DNA of 7,311 bases from Lysobacterales bacterium CG02_land_8_20_14_3_00_62_12 (GTDB lineage Bacteria; Pseudomonadota; Gammaproteobacteria; Xanthomonadales; Ahniellaceae), in the NCBI GenBank assembly GCA_002785585.1, contig PEUI01000362.1:1-7311 (forward strand), in the 5' to 3' direction. Shown here in pieces: positions 4,820 to 7,311 of the stretch (position 1 is the stretch's first letter; the number at the start of each line of letters is the position of its first letter). The position numbers and the translations under genes were made by a program. The notes under the pieces are model-generated. The model was not told the origin of the DNA and made no database searches. It saw only the letters and a list, made by a program, of their open reading frames with translations.

Positions 4820-6478
4820 ATGGCCCACGCAATTGCTTCCACTGGTGCCGGTGATTTGCACGCCGCTGCTGAACACGATCACAAACCGCAGGGATTCGTG
4901 CAGCGCTGGTTGTTTGCCACCAATCACAAAGACATCGGCACCCTGTATCTGGTGTTTGCGCTGGTGATGTTTTTCGTTGGCGGTTCACTGGCCATGGTGA
5001 TCCGCGCCGAGTTGTTCCAGCCGGGCTTGCAGATCGTGCATCCGGAAGTGTTCAACCAGTTGACGACCATGCACGCCTTATTGATGATCTTTGGTGCGGT
5101 GATGCCGGCGTTTGTCGGTCTCGCCAACTGGATGGTGCCGATGATGATTGGTGCCCCGGACATGGCGCTGCCGCGGATGAACAACTGGTCGTTCTGGATC
5201 CTGCCGGCCGCCTTCACCTTGTTGCTGGCGCCGTTTGTGTTGTTTCTGCTGTTTGGTATCGGTGGCGGCGGTCCGGCTGGTGGTTGGACGCTGTACCCGC
5301 CGCTCTCGTTGCAAGGCGGAGACAACGTCGCCTTCACCATTTTTGCGATCCACATGATGGGCATCAGCTCGATCATGGGCGCCATCAACATCATCGCCAC
5401 CATCCTCAACATGCGGGCGCCGGGTATGGATATGTTGAAGATGCCGGTGTTCGTCTGGTCCTGGTTGATCACGGCGTTTCTGTTGATTGCGGTGATGCCG
5501 GTGCTGGCGGGCTCCGTCACCATGCTGTTGACCGACAAATATTTTGGCACCAGCTTCTTTAACGCTGCCGGTGGCGGTGACCCGGTGATGTTTCAACACA
5601 TCTTCTGGTTTTTCGGTCACCCCGAGGTCTACATCATGATCCTGCCCGCCTTTGGCGTGGTTTCCGAGATCATTCCGACTTTTGCGCGCAAACCGTTGTT
5701 TGGTTACCGGGCGATGGTCTATGCCATTGCCTCGATTGCGTTCCTGAGTTTCATCGTCTGGGCGCACCACATGTTTACCGTCGGCATTCCGCTCGGCGGC
5801 GAGCTGTTTTTCATGTACGCCACCATGCTGATCGCCATTCCCACCGGCATCAAAGTATTCAATTGGGCGTTCACCATGTGGCAGAGCTCAATGACCTTCG
5901 AGACCCCCATGCTGTTCGCGATTGGCTTTGTGATGATGTTCACCATCGGCGGCTTCTCCGGGCTGATGCTGGCGATCGTGCCGGCTGATTTCCAGTATCA
6001 GGACACCTATTTCGTGGTCGCTCACTTCCACTATGTGCTGGTGCCGGGCGCGGTGTTTGCGATCATGGCAGCGACCTATTTCTGGCTGCCCAAATGGACC
6101 GGCCGGATGTACAACGAAACTTTGGGCAAGTGGCATTTCTGGTTGTCCACGGTGTTTGTGAACCTGCTGTTTTTCCCGCAGCATTTTCTCGGACTGGCCG
6201 GTATGCCACGGCGCATCCCCGACTACAACATCGTGTTCGCTGACTTCAACATGTGGTCATCGATCGGCGCCTTTGGTTTCGGCCTGAGCCAATTGTTGTT
6301 CGCCTGGATGGTGTTCGATGTTTGCGTGCGCAAGCACGGCGCCAAGGCCAGCGCCGGCGTCTGGGAAGGTTCCCACGGGCTCGAGTGGACCTTGAGCTCA
6401 CCGCCGCCCTACCACAGCTTTGCGGTGCCGCCGGTAATCGATGGCCGCATGCTGGCGCACGGCGATATCAGTCACTGA
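4820..6478 (+). CDS. coxA: Cytochrome c oxidase subunit I
   Basis: This is the catalytic heme-copper subunit of the aa3-type oxidase in the inner membrane, reducing oxygen to water and pumping protons. The 552-residue protein is full length, with the usual set of about twelve membrane helices. Low-spin heme a ligands are H85 (TMHALLMIFG) and H404, and the heme a3 ligand is H402 (AHFHYVLVPG). CuB ligands are H267 in GHPEVY and H316/H317 in AHHMFTVG; Y271 is the tyrosine cross-linked to H267. Proton-path residues are present: D114 (GAPDMALPRMNN) and E269 for the D channel, and T342 and K345 (PTGIK) for the K channel. The glutamate in GHPEV marks it as type A1. The ATG at 4820 has a strong AGGGA site. 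The stop codon overlaps the next ATG (TGATG). A quinol oxidase is unlikely because the CuA subunit is encoded just upstream. Confidence 0.97.
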   Translation: MAHAIASTGAGDLHAAAEHDHKPQGFVQRWLFATNHKDIGTLYLVFALVMFFVGGSLAMVIRAELFQPGLQIVHPEVFNQLTTMHALLMIFGAVMPAFVGLANWMVPMMIGAPDMALPRMNNWSFWILPAAFTLLLAPFVLFLLFGIGGGGPAGGWTLYPPLSLQGGDNVAFTIFAIHMMGISSIMGAINIIATILNMRAPGMDMLKMPVFVWSWLITAFLLIAVMPVLAGSVTMLLTDKYFGTSFFNAAGGGDPVMFQHIFWFFGHPEVYIMILPAFGVVSEIIPTFARKPLFGYRAMVYAIASIAFLSFIVWAHHMFTVGIPLGGELFFMYATMLIAIPTGIKVFNWAFTMWQSSMTFETPMLFAIGFVMMFTIGGFSGLMLAIVPADFQYQDTYFVVAHFHYVLVPGAVFAIMAATYFWLPKWTGRMYNETLGKWHFWLSTVFVNLLFFPQHFLGLAGMPRRIPDYNIVFADFNMWSSIGAFGFGLSQLLFAWMVFDVCVRKHGAKASAGVWEGSHGLEWTLSSPPPYHSFAVPPVIDGRMLAHGDISH

Positions 6479-6636
6479 TGGCAGGCATAAGTCCACTGGA
6501 TAGCGGCCCGATGAATCCTCTCAACCAGCCACCCGAGTCGGCCCAGCGGCGTGCGCGACGCACCGCGTTGCGGGTGGCGTTGCTGGCGTTTTCGATCTAC
6601 CTGCTGTTCTGGGTGATGGCGGTGGTGGGGCGATGA
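6478..6636 (+). CDS. Small single-helix membrane protein in the cox operon
   Basis: This 52-residue protein is of unproven function. The ATG at 6478-6480 shares its A with the coxA stop (TGATG), and the stop codon overlaps the ctaG start (ATGA, 6633-6636), so the frame is wedged into the operon with no spare bases, which strongly suggests a real coupled gene. Residues 1-22 are polar and Pro-rich, RRARR (24-28) is a positive patch, and about 31-50 form one hydrophobic helix ending in GR, predicting N-in topology. No cysteine or metal-binding motif is visible. No clear Shine-Dalgarno precedes 6478. A second ATG at 6511 (41 residues) has GGA 10 bases upstream and may be the real start. Small membrane proteins at this position in other bacterial cox operons are annotated as assembly factors; applying that role here is inference. 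Confidence 0.7.
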   Translation: MAGISPLDSGPMNPLNQPPESAQRRARRTALRVALLAFSIYLLFWVMAVVGR

Positions 6637-7286
6637 ACAGCGAGCGGGAATCGCCAACCGAGCGGCGGACGCGCAATCTGCGCACCTTGCGCTGGGGTCT
6701 GCTCGCGGCGGCACTGGCGTTCGGTTTTGGTTTCGCGCTGGTGCCGTTCTACGACGTGATGTGCGAGAAAATCTTCGGCATCAAGCCCGATCTCAACCCA
6801 GCCGCCGCCACCTCCTGCACCGGCGTCGATCTGAACCGGCTGGTGACGGTCGAGTTTGAAACCAGCATTTCTGCCGATCTGCCGTGGACCCTGGATAGTG
6901 AAAAGAAAACCGTCCAGGTGCACCCTTGCGAACCGAGCAAAGTGGTGTTCACCGCCAGCAACCGGGGGATGATTGGCATGACCGGTCAGGCGATCTTCAA
7001 CATTGCCCCCGGCCGCGCCTCGGCGCATCTGACCAAGACCGAATGTTTTTGTTTTACCGAACAACACCTGGCGGTCAACGAAACCCGGGATATGCCGGTG
7101 CGCTTCATGCTGGACGACCAGTTGCCCAAAGACGTGAACACCGTCACTTTTCGCTATGTCTTCAATTTGCTGCGCGTCGACCTGGCCGCTGATTCAGTCG
7201 CCTACCATGCCGCCACCGGCCCCGAGTTGACACTTAAATCCACCGATCCGATCCAGGGAATTGCCCATGTCGCACACGTCCGCTAG
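6633..7286 (+). CDS. ctaG: Cytochrome c oxidase assembly protein CtaG (Cox11 family)
   Basis: CtaG delivers copper for the CuB site of subunit I. The 217-residue protein has a basic N-terminus (RRTRNLR), one membrane anchor (about 20-39) and a periplasmic immunoglobulin-like domain. Hallmarks are LVPFYDVMC (36-44, with conserved C44), the copper-binding C138-F139-C140-F141 motif followed by TEQ, and LPKDVNTVTFRYVF (164-177). Further cysteines at C62 and C99 are visible but lie outside the canonical motif. The ATG at 6633 overlaps the stop of the small upstream gene by 4 bases; the GGTGGTGGGG just before is only a weak ribosome site, so translation is probably coupled. The 3' end overlaps the subunit III start by 20 bases. 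Position between coxA and coxC matches its role in oxidase assembly. Confidence 0.95.
   Translation: MNSERESPTERRTRNLRTLRWGLLAAALAFGFGFALVPFYDVMCEKIFGIKPDLNPAAATSCTGVDLNRLVTVEFETSISADLPWTLDSEKKTVQVHPCEPSKVVFTASNRGMIGMTGQAIFNIAPGRASAHLTKTECFCFTEQHLAVNETRDMPVRFMLDDQLPKDVNTVTFRYVFNLLRVDLAADSVAYHAATGPELTLKSTDPIQGIAHVAHVR
7255..7259 (+). promoter_or_regulatory. Ribosome binding site of coxC
   Basis: AGGGA lies 7 bases before the ATG at 7267, inside the 3' end of ctaG. It supports that ATG as the true start of subunit III. Confidence 0.6.
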
Positions 7287-7311
7287 CCACCATTCAGAAC
7301 TTTACTACGTG
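7267..7311 (+). CDS. coxC: Cytochrome c oxidase subunit III, 5' end only
   Basis: Only 15 codons are in the window, reading MSHTSASHHSELYYV, and the frame stays open to the window edge. A His/Ser-rich start running into a YYV segment is typical of bacterial subunit III, whose first conserved stretch is HYYVP-like. The AGGGA site 7 bases upstream and the place right after ctaG support the call. The start overlaps ctaG by 20 bases in another frame. Subunit III stabilises the catalytic core and proton uptake in aa3 oxidases. The identity rests on context plus a very short peptide. Confidence 0.75.
   Translation, partial: MSHTSASHHSELYYV

Noticed and set aside
4924..5550. A hydrophobic-looking 208-codon minus-strand frame opposite coxA
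   Set aside because: It mirrors the membrane-helix codons of coxA; no independent evidence of a gene.
5078..5770. A 230-codon minus-strand frame opposite coxA
   Set aside because: It is antisense to the metal-ligand core of subunit I and its product is a low-complexity His/Arg/Gln string, so it is a compositional shadow.

Overview
The window looks like a stretch of a Gammaproteobacterial chromosome. The reasons are GC-rich codon usage and a cytochrome oxidase order (subunit II, subunit I, small protein, CtaG/Cox11, subunit III) familiar from that class. The subunit II CuA domain and its linker also read like Gammaproteobacterial homologues. A Xanthomonadales-like (Lysobacterales) source is my guess, not something the sequence proves. 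There are no mobile elements, CRISPR arrays, tRNAs or rRNAs that I can see, and the content is largely core metabolism.

Left part (1-2576): after a 299-base leader, two plus-strand genes 15 bases apart encode leucine dehydrogenase and isovaleryl-CoA dehydrogenase. These carry out steps 1 and 3 of leucine breakdown: leucine to 4-methyl-2-oxopentanoate, then, after a branched-chain oxoacid dehydrogenase not present here, isovaleryl-CoA to 3-methylcrotonyl-CoA. Electrons leave through NADH and the electron-transferring flavoprotein, and so feed the respiratory chain.

Middle (2577-3909): a minus-strand WYL-domain transcription regulator converges on the leucine genes and is divergent from the oxidase operon. 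The 284 bases between the regulator start and the subunit II start hold several inverted repeats, including a terminator-shaped hairpin with a T tract that can alternatively pair upstream, plus a plausible sigma70-type promoter.

Right part (3910-7311): a tightly packed aa3-type cytochrome c oxidase operon: coxB (subunit II), coxA (subunit I), a 52-codon single-helix membrane protein, ctaG (copper delivery to CuB) and the first 15 codons of coxC (subunit III), which is cut by the window end. Gaps are 10 bases or less, and the last three junctions overlap. All metal ligands in CoxB and CoxA and the CFCF motif in CtaG are intact, so a functional terminal oxidase is expected.

Nothing here is clearly a new biological system. 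The points most worth a second look are the small membrane protein between coxA and ctaG, the structured coxB leader, and a strong hairpin inside the last codons of coxB.
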